Shown here in pieces: positions 1 to 6,698 of a DNA stretch of 9,259 nt. Origin of the DNA: an uncultured Oscillospiraceae bacterium (GTDB lineage Bacteria > Bacillota > Clostridia > Oscillospirales > Acutalibacteraceae); NCBI GenBank assembly GCA_902478605.1, contig CABSLQ010000087.1:1-9259 (forward strand), given 5' to 3'. Position 1 is the stretch's first letter, and the number at the start of each line of letters is the position of its first letter. Under the pieces are notes generated by a model, which searched no databases, was not told where the DNA came from, and worked only from the letters and a program-made list of their open reading frames with translations. The translations under genes and the position numbers were made by a program.

Positions 1-1
1 G

Positions 2-68
2 GCCGCCTGAAGGCGGCTTTGATCCGCTTCGCTCGACGCGGAGTGGGGAACCCTGATGGTTCCCCCTC
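2..68. repeat. Cluster of three tandem hairpins at the window edge
   Basis: Three inverted repeats follow one another closely. GCCGCC (2-7) pairs with GGCGGC (12-17) around a TGAA loop and is followed by TTT. TCCGC pairs with GCGGA (about 23-42). GGGGAACC (45-52) pairs perfectly with GGTTCCCC (58-65) around a 5-nt loop, and GAG (41-43) with CTC (66-68) extends it past a bulged T. The first hairpin could terminate a plus-strand gene that ends left of the window. The serial arrangement resembles the hairpin clusters found inside the rusA-like gene, so the stretch may be an intergenic copy of the same kind of palindromic element. No gene is visible in 1-189. Confidence 0.5.
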
Positions 69-106
69 CACACCTCCTCTTCCTTCCGATGCTTTTTTGA
101 CAATCT

Positions 107-146
107 GAACAGCCGCGGCGCATCGTATGATGCGCCGCGGCTGTTC
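107..146 (-). terminator. Perfect 18-bp hairpin downstream of the fucosidase gene
   Basis: Positions 107-124 are the exact reverse complement of 129-146, with only a 4-nt loop (GTAT). The arms are GC-rich (GCCGCGGC core). The hairpin starts 44 nt past the stop of the minus-strand fucosidase, where a terminator would sit. It is not a canonical intrinsic terminator, because no T tract follows it on either strand; on the minus strand the following bases are A-rich. It may be a processing or mRNA-stabilising hairpin, a Rho-type 3' end, or a palindromic repeat. The inverted repeat is certain; the terminator role is inferred from position. Confidence 0.45.
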
Positions 147-189
147 TATCTATGCCGCTTGTGTTGTTGCTCTCTGCCGGCGGAAACCT

Positions 190-1434
190 TCACATGCCGC
201 CGCTGTCGTCGGTCACGATTCTGGCGACACGCACCACCAAATTGCGGCCATAGGTATAGGGGACCGCGGTGACGACCACCCGGCCATCCTCCTGTGTGTA
301 CATAACCGGTTCGCCATTATCCAGCCAGGTAACCTCCCGCACCTTCTCCCGAAGCGGAAACGCAATCTGATAATCTGCACCGGCCGACAGGGCGACGTTG
401 GCATCCCCCGCCATCGGCAGATGATCGCAAAACAGATAGTACCGGTTCCCATCCCGCAGCAGGAAATCGTCCTCACGGTTTTCTACGTCTATGCCGGCCG
501 GCCGGGGCGTATAAATGGCTTCCTGCTGTATGGCAGTCCACTGCCCTATCAGCTCCAACACGGCGGCGTCTATCGACCGCAGACTGCCGTCCCCCATCGG
601 CCCGACATTGAGCAGCAGATTGGAACCATACCGGCGGCACACGGCCAAATCGCGGATCATATCGGCAGGCGCTTTGTAATCCAGATCCTCTCTGGCATAG
701 CCCCAATGATCGGCAAATACCTGGCACATCTCGCTGGCCACGTACCTGGGAGCCCCCTCCATATTCAGCGGTGTGGGCTTTCCGCGTTCAAACGTAACGC
801 TGTCCAGTTCGATATGGCCGATTTTGCCACGCTCCGACAGCCCGGTGTTGTTAATGATCATCGCTTCCGGCTGATGCGAGCGGATAAGACCGTATAAAGC
901 GTCCTCCTCCCAGTCGCTGTCCGGCTTATCCCACATGCCGTCAAACCACAGGCCGCCGATCCGGCCATACCGGGTACACAGCAGCTCTACGCTCCTGCGC
1001 AAGTAAGCCAGATAGGCCGGGAAATCCGTTTTATACGCGGGCTCGTGCCAATCCAGCAAGGTATGATAAAAGAACGGGATCACACCGTTTGCCCGGCAGG
1101 CGTCCACAAATTCGCGCACCAGATCCCGGCCGCAGCAGTGCGGCGCATCATAGGTGTTCAGCCTGCAGGTATCATACAGCGAAAAGCCGTCGTGATGCCG
1201 GGTCGTCAGCGTGATATAGCGGCAGCCCGCGCTTTTGGCGTTTTTGACCAGCTGATCGGCCCAATCCGGCCGCGGATTGAATTTCGCCGGCAAAGCCTGT
1301 TCATATTCCTCTTCGCTCACGTTCAGTATCTGCTTTGCCCATTCGCCCTTGCCCAGTACCGAATACAACCCGAAATGCACAAACAGACCAAAACCCAGTT
1401 TTTCAAAATGGCGCACGTACTCTTTGATGATCAT
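190..1434 (-). CDS. Alpha-L-fucosidase, glycoside hydrolase family 29, cytoplasmic
   Basis: Retaining exo-glycosidase expected to release alpha-L-fucose from oligosaccharides. The 414-residue chain begins with the family signature FGLFVHFGLYS (15-25, pocket His20). It continues with TTRHHDGF (77-84, paired His80/His81), a YHTLLDWHEP segment (123-132), and GGLWFDGMW (160-168), in which Asp165 is at the position of the catalytic nucleophile. SNLLLNVGPMGDG (271-283) closes the barrel, and a short beta-rich C-terminal domain follows. There is no signal peptide or anchor, so it probably acts on imported oligosaccharides. The ATG at 1434 is chosen because AAGGGG (1442-1447) lies 7 nt upstream; an in-frame ATG 13 codons earlier has no such site. 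It lies 199 nt downstream of the URO-D gene on the same strand, probably in the same unit. Family assignment is firm; the exact linkage preference is unknown. Confidence 0.9.
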   Translation of the reverse strand: MIIKEYVRHFEKLGFGLFVHFGLYSVLGKGEWAKQILNVSEEEYEQALPAKFNPRPDWADQLVKNAKSAGCRYITLTTRHHDGFSLYDTCRLNTYDAPHCCGRDLVREFVDACRANGVIPFFYHTLLDWHEPAYKTDFPAYLAYLRRSVELLCTRYGRIGGLWFDGMWDKPDSDWEEDALYGLIRSHQPEAMIINNTGLSERGKIGHIELDSVTFERGKPTPLNMEGAPRYVASEMCQVFADHWGYAREDLDYKAPADMIRDLAVCRRYGSNLLLNVGPMGDGSLRSIDAAVLELIGQWTAIQQEAIYTPRPAGIDVENREDDFLLRDGNRYYLFCDHLPMAGDANVALSAGADYQIAFPLREKVREVTWLDNGEPVMYTQEDGRVVVTAVPYTYGRNLVVRVARIVTDDSGGM

Positions 1435-1633
1435 ATGGACACCCCTTTTTGCCGTTTTTTCATTATACGGCAAGGCGGGGCAGAAAACCAGCTTGGTATT
1501 TTAACCGAACTTTCCGGGCCTGAATTATACAAAAAGACGCCATCGCCCCCTGCCGCTAAGTATGCCCGGGCTGGTATACACACCGGCTATCCATTCGGCA
1601 TGCCGGTGGCACGGAAAGATGGCGCCGTCCTTG
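1435..1633 (-). promoter_or_regulatory. Spacer between URO-D and fucosidase genes with a possible internal promoter
   Basis: This 199-nt gap lies between two minus-strand genes. Two perfect TATAAT hexamers occur on the minus strand, at 1462-1467 and 1524-1529. The first would start a transcript just ahead of the fucosidase ribosome site, but neither has a convincing -35 box at 16-18 nt. An inverted repeat CACCGGC (1581-1587) / GCCGGTG (1602-1608) lies 26 nt past the URO-D stop without a T tract; it could be a weak terminator or a processing hairpin. The two genes may therefore be an operon with an internal promoter. No further gene is seen here. Confidence 0.3.
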
Positions 1634-2662
1634 TTACAGCAAGGCTGCCGAAATCATGGCATAGTAGTTTTCCCGCGGGACATAGGCCGGAATGCTGTTC
1701 CCCGTTCCCAAGGCATAGCCCACACCACCGGTTTTCTCCAGCATGGCGTGGCTGCGGGCGGCAACGGCTTCCGGATTCTGACGGCAGATAAAGTCGAGAT
1801 CGATGCCGCCGATGACAGCGATCCGGCCTTGGAGGAGATCGTATGCTTCCTCCACCGGTTGGATACCATCCTCGTAGGAATGCTTGCCATCATAGTGCAT
1901 AGCCTGGATGATGTCCTCATATACCGCCTGGAGATTCCCGCAGGAGTGGAGAATCACCGGCTTGCCGTGTGCATGCGCGGCCTGCACAATGCGCCGGTGC
2001 CAAGGAAACACATACCGGCGCAGATCCGGCGGAGAAAGCATGGTCTGCGTATTAAATCCCCAGTCGTCATTGGATATGATCGCGCCTACGCAGTCCTTGC
2101 CGATAATGGTTTCATAGTATTCCAGCAACCGGCTTCCGACCTGTTCAAAGATGGTCTCGACGAGCGGCGAATCGTCATAGAGAAGCAGGCAAAGATTGTC
2201 ATACCCCACCAATTCGACGACGTTTTCCAGTACGCCGCCCGGCCCGAAGACGATAAACTTCATTCCAGACGGCAAAAGAGGCTCTAACCGTTCCAGCCGC
2301 CCGTCATAGGCGCCGGCAGGGCTCTTCCAGCGGTAGGCCTGATAGCTTTCCCAATCCGTGATGACGCAGCCCTCGTTCATGGAGCGGCTGGCCAGGCTGG
2401 CATGCGGTTTGGTTTCAAAATAGTAGGAACTGGCCTGTAGCGTGACATAATCATAGCCCAGCCGATAATACGTTTCGATGATCCATTTGAGTCCTTCCTC
2501 CGGATCGGCGGGCAGCGGCTTTCCGGCGACCTCCTCATACATGCGATCATTGAGAAAAAACTCGAACAGGGTCGGCCTTTTCGGCTGCTTTTTCTGCAGC
2601 ACGGCCAGCAGGTTGTCAAAATCCGGCTCCCTGCGGTTGACGACATCGCGCAAAGTCAGCAT
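1634..2662 (-). CDS. Uroporphyrinogen decarboxylase (URO-D) family protein, corrinoid/methyltransferase type
   Basis: This 342-residue protein has the URO-D TIM-barrel fold but looks like the MtaA/CmuA-type methyltransferase branch and not heme-pathway HemE. It carries ILHSCGN (237-243), whose His239-x-Cys241 resembles the zinc-binding motif of methylcobamide:CoM methyltransferases. KHSYED (260-265), GGIDLD (285-290) and a C-terminal YALGTGNSIP segment (316-325) follow. In that branch the zinc activates a thiol methyl acceptor; the substrate here cannot be told. The ATG at 2662 is supported by AAAGGGG at 2671-2677. It is the first gene of the unit shared with the fucosidase. Unassigned URO-D proteins are often seen beside glycosidase genes in gut Clostridia, but no mechanism linking them is visible in this sequence. 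Family is confident, function is not. Confidence 0.8.
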   Translation of the reverse strand: MLTLRDVVNRREPDFDNLLAVLQKKQPKRPTLFEFFLNDRMYEEVAGKPLPADPEEGLKWIIETYYRLGYDYVTLQASSYYFETKPHASLASRSMNEGCVITDWESYQAYRWKSPAGAYDGRLERLEPLLPSGMKFIVFGPGGVLENVVELVGYDNLCLLLYDDSPLVETIFEQVGSRLLEYYETIIGKDCVGAIISNDDWGFNTQTMLSPPDLRRYVFPWHRRIVQAAHAHGKPVILHSCGNLQAVYEDIIQAMHYDGKHSYEDGIQPVEEAYDLLQGRIAVIGGIDLDFICRQNPEAVAARSHAMLEKTGGVGYALGTGNSIPAYVPRENYYAMISAALL

Positions 2663-2717
2663 GCGAGTTACCCCTTTCGATGGCCTTTTCTGTTTTGCCC
2701 GGCTTCGCCCTGCTTAT

Positions 2718-2723
2718 ATTGTA
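2718..2723 (-). promoter_or_regulatory. Candidate -10 box for the URO-D/fucosidase unit
   Basis: TACAAT on the minus strand lies 55 nt upstream of the URO-D start codon, in an AT-rich patch. No good TTGACA-like -35 is at the right distance; a TTGCTT lies about 21 nt upstream. A weak -35 would fit a promoter that needs an activator, and a dyad that could bind one lies about 70 nt further upstream. Confidence 0.35.
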
Positions 2724-2795
2724 GCATGGAATTCCGCATAATAAAAGCAATAAGCGATCGAAAAAGATATCCTCGAAATACGGCGAAGCGGCGAA

Positions 2796-2831
2796 TATGA
2801 AACGCGCCGTTCCTTTAACCGCGCTTTCATA
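2796..2831. promoter_or_regulatory. Operator-like dyad upstream of the URO-D gene
   Basis: TATGAAACGCG (2796-2806) is mirrored by CGCG-c-TTTCATA (2820-2831): 11 paired bases with one extra C and a 13-nt spacer. The half sites loosely recall LacI/CcpA-type sites (TGAAA..CG), but the spacer is too long for a single cre box, so two half sites or an AraC-type activator are alternatives. Its place upstream of the candidate -10 suggests activation. It partly overlaps the T-rich tail of the neighbouring terminator hairpin. The dyad is seen directly; the regulator is unknown and is not encoded in the window. Confidence 0.35.
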
Positions 2832-2854
2832 AAGGAAACGGGCGGATTCGCCCG
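2827..2854 (-). terminator. Intrinsic terminator between the RHS locus and the URO-D unit
   Basis: CGGGCG (2839-2844) and CGCCCG (2849-2854) form a 6-bp GC stem with a 4-nt loop. Read on the minus strand it is followed by TTTCCTTTAT. It would stop transcription from the decayed toxin region and insulate the metabolic genes. The stem is short and the T tract interrupted, so strength is uncertain. Confidence 0.5.
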
Positions 2855-2900
2855 CTGAAAAATGCACAGGATTCCTTACATCTGAACGAAAATATCTTAG

Positions 2901-3209
2901 TTAAGTATCTCCTTCTTGCTCAATATTAATCCCCGGTATCCATTTGCCGCCTCCCTAGTAGGCATAACTGTATTCCCAAATCTTAGAATCTATTATATAG
3001 AGCGAGTATAAACCAATATTATTGGGATCAAAATCATCTTTAATAAACTCCTTTATTGCAATATGGTATGTGGTTTCGTCGGTTTTAACATCATAAGAGG
3101 TCTCTAGATATTTTTGCTCTTTAAATTTTTTAGCTTTAGTGCACTCGAAATTGCCATATTTGCCTGCTATACCACTTAATTCATCTGCAATAGATGCAAC
3201 TCTGCTAGT
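2901..3209 (-). pseudogene. Decayed orphan toxin-like module (possible papain-fold RHS tip remnant)
   Basis: An open minus-strand frame of 84 codons (3209 down to 2958) is preceded by two in-frame stops (3210-3215) and lacks any ATG or ribosome site, so it is a 3' fragment. It ends in TAG at 2955-2957; the same frame then runs another 17 codons to TAA at 2901. It contains IADELSGIAGKYGNFECTKA, then TTYHIAI, then an aromatic-rich end (DSKIWEYSYAY). The order KYGN-x2-C followed by YH-hydrophobic resembles papain-fold polymorphic toxins, where Cys and His are catalytic, but the Cys-His spacing looks short. The base composition is AT-rich like the RHS tip beside it and unlike the GC-rich neighbours. 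Orphan toxin tips downstream of RHS genes are well known. Alternatively it is a remnant of an immunity gene. Confidence 0.5.
2926..2954 (-). other. Vestigial ribosome site and start codon of a lost gene
   Basis: On the minus strand a perfect GGAGG (2950-2954) directly follows the TAG of the toxin-like remnant, and an ATG (2943-2941) lies 6 nt further. The frame stops after five codons (MDTGD, TAA at 2926-2928). A toxin stop immediately followed by a strong Shine-Dalgarno site and a start codon is how a toxin is commonly coupled to its immunity gene. The body of such a gene is missing here, so this is read as the scar of a deleted or decayed immunity gene. It could also be chance. Confidence 0.35.
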
Positions 3210-3233
3210 TTACTATTTTTTACGGTTTTAGTC

Positions 3234-3287
3234 AACCATAAGCAAAAGGACTTGACGCAATTGCAACAAGTCCTTTTGCTTATGGTT
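3234..3287. terminator. Bidirectional terminator, 21-bp perfect inverted repeat overlapping the RHS stop
   Basis: Positions 3234-3254 are the exact reverse complement of 3267-3287 with a 12-nt loop. The core GGACTTG/CAAGTCC is flanked by AAAA and TTTT in both directions, so transcripts from either strand gain a T-rich 3' flank (TTTTGCTT). The right arm overlaps the TAA of the minus-strand RHS frame (3286-3288). The stem is longer than usual for an intrinsic terminator, and a palindrome (GCAATTGC) lies in the loop. Confidence 0.7.
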
Positions 3288-3660
3288 ATAAAATTATTTT
3301 GGCGTCTTCACTCAGATCATGAATTTGCAGAAGCAAATCGCCATAGAGCAAATTATCATAACGATTGGAATTATTCAGTATTTCTATCATTTTGGACTTT
3401 AAAATATTTTTAGGAAGCGCTAATAAAAAGTTGTATATTATATTGCTTCCTGGCCAGTTGGGATCGATAAGCCAAACAAAAAGAGGGATTATAATATTAT
3501 CAACTTTTGGCCATCCAATTTTCACTACCGTTTTAGCGGCATTTTCCCAGCGCTCTTTTCCTCCTTGTGGAAAAAAATATTTTTTATTATTATTGTAGGG
3601 GAGCAAAGATACGCATACAACGATAATGCCGATCACGACATCATCTGCAACCGCTATGGA
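3286..3660 (-). other. Variable C-terminal tip of the RHS protein, candidate toxin
   Basis: These are the 124 residues after the DPTG boundary. The DNA becomes clearly AT-rich here compared with the GC-rich RHS core, the usual sign of an exchangeable tip. The sequence starts with a strongly hydrophobic run (VVIGIIVVCVSLL), then a charged stretch (KKYFFPQGGKERWENAAK). A second hydrophobic part (IIIPLFVWLI to NFLLALP) and a Leu/Asp-rich tail ending DLSEDAKIIL follow. I recognise no nuclease, deaminase, ADP-ribosyltransferase or protease motif. The two hydrophobic parts would suit membrane insertion or translocation, but this is inference. No intact immunity gene follows. Confidence 0.55.
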
Positions 3661-5417
3661 GCCCGTTGGATCGGCTCTCATGATCGGATTGTCTCCGCAA
3701 TATGCGAACAGATTATAGGAAAGCATGTCTCCGTTCGCCCCGAGTATGGCATCCGCATTAACAAACCTGCCCGTCACCGGATCATAGTAGCGGCTCTGGA
3801 GGTAGTAGAGGCCCGACTCCCTGTCGTAGTAGTACCCACGGTAGCGGATGGGGTTGATGTTGGCGATGTGTCCCGCGTTCCCCGACACATCGTTCCCGGC
3901 TCCGTCCGTGATGCTTACCGCTTTCCCCCACGCGTCGTACCCGTACGCCGCCACCACGTTCCCGGTCCCGTCCCAGAGCCCGATCACATCTCCCTGCACA
4001 TTCCGGATGTAATAGTACGCCGTCCCGTTGTACATGAACCCGAACATCTTGCCGCCGCTTTCCGTCATGTACACCAGTTTCTTCCCGCTGCTCTCCTCTC
4101 CCAGCAGCTGTCCGCCTGCCCAATAGTATTCCGTCTTATTCCCGTTTACCGTCTTGCTCAGCCGGTATCCGTCCGCATCGTAAGCATAGCTGGCCGCCGT
4201 CCCGCTTTTGCTCAGACCCGCCAGCTGTCTCCCGTGCTCCCACGTGAACGCCATGCCGTCCCGGTAGCTGAGTGGGTTCCCGATCCCGTCATAGGTGATG
4301 GCCTGCCCGTCGTAGCTCGTCAGCAGGTCCTTCCACGTGCCATCGGTATAGCCGTAGGATATCGTCCTCTGCACCGTCCCCAGCGTCCCCGTGGTATACG
4401 CGTACTCCTTGACCCACTTGATGTTTCCGCCCTGGTCATAGGCATAGGTGAAGCTCTTGTTCTGTGTCGCGCTGTCATGCCGCGCCAGCTGGTTCAGGCT
4501 GGTGTATGCATAGCGTTCCTGCTGCTCACCGTTCTTCCTGATGCTGGTGATGTTCCCGTTGTCGTCGTAGGTGTACGACAGCTGCTGCGTCCACCCCGTC
4601 CACTCCGACGTGTGGGTCAGGCTTTCCGGCAGCGTTGTCTGCCGGCTCCCGTTCCCCGCCGCATACGTATACCGCGAAATGAGATTTCCGTGGCTCCCTG
4701 TCGGCGTGTAGTATTGAAAAATTCTTCCCAGCTCGTCGTAGGTCGTCCGATATCGCTCGGCCCCATTCCACTTGACACGGTATACGCGGTCCGGGCTATA
4801 GTTCTCCGTCCCGTACATATAGTACACGGTCTGCTCACCCAGTCCGCCCGCCTCAAAGGTATAACCCTCCAGCTGGCCGCGGTTATTGTATGTGTACGCT
4901 GTTTTCAGACGCTGGGCGCCGTCGTCCTGCCCATACCCCGTCAGCTGCCGTATACCCACCAGCCGGTTCGCCAGGTCGTAGGTGTACCGGGTACGCAGAT
5001 TGTTGACCACGTCCTTGACCAAGCCCAAATTCCCGCTGGCATTGTATACCTTGTGGAAACCCGTGGAATTGTAATCGTCATTATTATAGTACTTTATCAC
5101 CGGCCTGTCCAGGCTGTCGTACCGGTAGTTCACCTTCTGCCCGTTCCCATAGGTCTGCGAGGTCAGGCGGCTGCGGTTATCGTATGCATTGGCGGCCAGG
5201 GTGTTCCACGTGGTACCGTTGCCCACGCGTACGGTCGTCTGCCGGCCCAGGGCGTCATAGCCAAAGCTGTACTGCACCTGTTTGTTGTTGTGCTGGATGC
5301 CGGTAAGCCGATCCTGCGCATAGCTATAGTCCACCCCCACATTCTCGGATTTGACCCGGGTTACCCGATCCAGGCTGTCGTACGCATACGCGGTCGTGTT
5401 GCCCAGCGGATCGGTAA

Positions 5418-5424
5418 CCCCCCC
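5418..5424 (-). other. Seven-G run at the RHS frameshift
   Basis: On the minus strand GAGCGCCTGC is followed by seven G and then TTACCGATCC. With six G the protein continues as E-R-L-R-G-V-T-D-P-L-G-N-T in perfect RHS style; with seven G it runs out of frame into Y-R-S-A-G-Q-H. Homopolymer slippage in a cell population or a sequencing error are the two obvious explanations. Confidence 0.75.
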
Positions 5425-6666
5425 GCAGGCGCTCCGCACTGTCGTAATTGTAGGTTGTGGTCTTGCCGCGCGTGTCGGTTATGGTACTAAGATGGTTGCC
5501 ACTATGGGAGTAGCTGGCTGTAGAGGTCATGTACGGCTTTTGTGTGATGTCGGTATTCAATTCGATAAAACACCATTTCTGACCATCACCACCGTTGTTT
5601 GCATACTGCTGGACGGGGCTGCCGTTCTCCGTATTGGCCGAGCCTTCCGGCTGCCCGTCGATGCATTTGGCGTAGTTGGTGATTTTGGTTTGGATCGTGA
5701 AGGTCAGATCGTTATTATAAACGATTTTAAACTTCTGCGCATTGTTCCCGTTGGCAGTATGCAGCTGTACAATCGCTTTGTTCGCCGTAGAGGCATCTTT
5801 TATATCCAACCGCACCCCCGTATTAACCGTGGGGCATAATTCGTACACATCGCTTTCACTGGTGGCGATCAGCTTCCACATTTGGCTGGAGTTGCCCGGT
5901 GTCCATTCCCAGTTCCTGACCAAGCCCCCCTTCGCGTGGGTAGAGTTGTCCATGGCGTTGCCCGAGCAGGCGTTCCGGATATAGTAGGCTTTTCCTGCCG
6001 TTAGGCTGGTGGCAAACGTATCGGATCCAACATTGGCCGAGATGGCATTGCCATAGCTGTCATAGCTGAATTCGTACCGTTGGCCGTCGGTTGTCTGGGC
6101 GTACAGCAGATTACGCGTTTCTGTGTCTGACGTATACAGGAACTGACTGCCGGTTGGATTCGCCAGTTTGGCCAGCTGCTTATTATTATACGCAAAGGTG
6201 GAACGGGAATTGGCGAGATCCTCCGCGCTTTTCAAATTCCCATCCTTGTCGTAATCGTATGACTGGCCGAATTCCTCCTTGTACACGTATGGTGCGGTCA
6301 TATAGACGTCGCCTGCATTGTTATCGTAACTGATGTAAAGCTGAATATAGGCATAATCGCTTTTGGTTTTCGCACGGCCGCTGACAAACTGCCAGTCGTT
6401 TACAGCCGGATTAAATTTTGCCGTCTCGCTGGCCAAGCGATTTTTATTGCTGTCCAGGAAGAATAAGTAATATTGATAAACGGGAATATGCGAGATTGTT
6501 CCGTTCGACTTGGTGTTATTTTCGGTCGCTATGGAACTGGCTTTCGACCATCCGCCGAATGCATATACATCGCCCGCTTTGCCGTTTACCGGGATTGTGG
6601 TTGATGTGCTGACATTTTGGAAAGGGATACCACGCATTTTCAGCGCGGTACCTCCGGTTAGGCCGC

Positions 6667-6698
6667 CCACGCCGGAACCTGCGTTCACGCCGGCGTGG
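6667..6698. repeat. Inverted repeat at the head-to-head RHS/sigma junction
   Basis: CCACGCCGG (6667-6675) is the reverse complement of CCGGCGTGG (6690-6698), with a 14-nt spacer. Recognisable RHS sequence on the minus strand ends near 6640-6660, and recognisable sigma-factor sequence on the plus strand begins near 6692, so the repeat sits on the break between two genes that both lack 5' ends. It may be a recombination or inversion point, or microhomology behind a fold-back or assembly chimera. Confidence 0.55.

Larger units (their letters stand above)
3286..6660 (-). pseudogene. RHS repeat protein, 5'-truncated and frameshifted, with lectin insert and variable tip
   Basis: RHS proteins are large secreted or surface polymorphic toxins whose YD-repeat shell encloses a C-terminal tip. 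Only the 3' part remains, about 1,120 codons. From the N-terminal side there is a carbohydrate-binding-like region (about 6640-6275; KAGDVYAFGGWSKASS), then YD repeats starting at EFGQSYDYDKDGNL. A ricin-type beta-trefoil follows (about 6015-5555) with QxW-like repeats SSQMWKLI, NAQKFKIV and DGQKWCFI. More YD repeats precede the core signature (RYRGYYYDRESGLYYLQSRY) and the DPTG boundary at 3661-3672. The frame breaks at a run of seven G (5418-5424): six G would join ERLRG directly to VTDPLGNTT. The first in-frame ATG (6637) has no ribosome site, and similar proteins carry hundreds of residues upstream, so the 5' end is lost at the junction with the sigma gene. If the frameshift is a sequencing error, the fragment is otherwise open. 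Confidence 0.85.

Noticed and set aside
127..897. Plus-strand open frame opposite the fucosidase
   Set aside because: Its sequence is the antisense of a well-supported GH29 gene and shows no motif or ribosome site.
1562..2287. Plus-strand open frame opposite the URO-D gene
   Set aside because: It mirrors a strongly supported coding frame and has no recognisable domain.
2820..2834. Classical catabolite cre box
   Set aside because: TGAAAGCGCGGTTA matches the first half of the consensus but fails at several positions of the second half.
3234..3287. Terminal inverted repeat of an insertion sequence or an IS200/IS605 end hairpin
   Set aside because: No transposase, no second end and no target duplication in the window; the A/T-flanked stem fits a bidirectional terminator better.
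3565..5490. Long plus-strand open frame (641 codons) antisense to the RHS gene
   Set aside because: It is rich in Val, Arg, Pro and His with no domain, has no ribosome site, and mirrors the repetitive GC-rich RHS codons. The minus-strand frame has clear RHS motifs.
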